Below, piece after piece: positions 13,408 to 13,454 of a DNA stretch of 13,454 nucleotides. The notes under the pieces were generated by a model. The model saw only the letters and a program-made list of their open reading frames with translations. It had not been told where the DNA came from and ran no database searches. The position numbers and the translations under genes were made by a program. How positions within the stretch are numbered: the stretch's first letter is position 1; the number at the start of each line of letters is the position of its first letter. The DNA comes from an uncultured Treponema sp. (lineage in GTDB: Bacteria > Spirochaetota > Spirochaetia > Treponematales > Treponemataceae): contig NZ_CALHGC010000332.1 of NCBI RefSeq assembly GCF_938029485.1, positions 1-13,454 of the forward strand, in the 5' to 3' direction.

Positions 13408-13454
13408 TCAATTTTTGTCTAAAAGTGGTAATAAGCCGTGAGGATTCATAAGCG
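13408..13454 (-). CDS. Possible 3' end of an upstream gene, cut by window edge
   Basis: One minus-strand frame is open from the right edge to a TGA at 13410-13408 and would end LMNPHGLLPLLDKN. This is only about 15 residues, so chance is likely. If real, the upstream gene ends about 90 bp before potD on the same strand. I cannot assign it to a family. Confidence 0.15.
   Translation of the reverse strand, partial: LMNPHGLLPLLDKN

Noticed and set aside
13199..13411. Minus-strand open frame of 70 codons covering the potD leader
   Set aside because: It overlaps potD and its promoter, lacks a ribosome site, and its composition looks like a shadow of the potD signal region.

Overview
The window is ordinary protein-coding bacterial DNA, most likely from a spirochaete close to the oral or host-associated treponemes. 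That placement is inference. It rests on the chemoreceptor type, a PotD-like polyamine-binding lipoprotein with a loose spirochaetal lipobox, the gene repertoire and the moderate G+C content; no rRNA gene or other firm marker is present. The window holds nine protein genes, one of them cut by the left edge. There is one gene relic and several promoter-like sites. I see no tRNA, rRNA, CRISPR array, insertion sequence or phage gene.

Layout. (1) 1-2224, plus strand: a methyl-accepting chemotaxis receptor whose reading frame runs off the left edge through a run of eight C. (2) 2221-5405, minus strand: a compact cluster read as der (ribosome-assembly GTPase), then a MerR-type regulator, then a NahK-like sugar kinase. 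A broken HAD-phosphatase tail lies between the kinase and the receptor. (3) 5406-5538: a short divergent promoter region with a good sigma70 promoter for der and a weaker one for the next gene. (4) 5539-7926, plus strand: a long U32-family protein with a 4-Cys signature, probably an RNA-modifying enzyme rather than a protease. (5) 7877-9470, minus strand: sufU (Fe-S scaffold) followed by a HAD phosphatase, whose 3' end overlaps the end of the U32 gene by 50 bp. (6) 9614-13317, minus strand: clpB (disaggregase), preceded by potD (polyamine-binding lipoprotein).

Working together. Most genes are housekeeping: ribosome assembly (der), RNA or cofactor modification (U32), Fe-S assembly (sufU), protein rescue (clpB) and polyamine uptake (potD). 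The U32 protein carries a Cys set typical of Fe-S enzymes and lies near sufU, but the two are not co-transcribed. I did not find a coherent new multi-gene system.

The most interesting signals are local. A poly-C tract at the receptor's 5' end looks like a phase-variation switch. An HAD-like gene tail lies beyond the kinase stop, and a 19-bp near-duplication there sets the present stop; removing one copy would fuse kinase and tail in frame. An 18-bp in-frame duplication sits at the der/merR junction. Der has an unusual N-terminal extension and a changed G4 motif, and a dyad sits on the potD promoter. Five start codons are revised below: the kinase, U32, HAD and potD starts are shortened, and the receptor start is placed outside the window.
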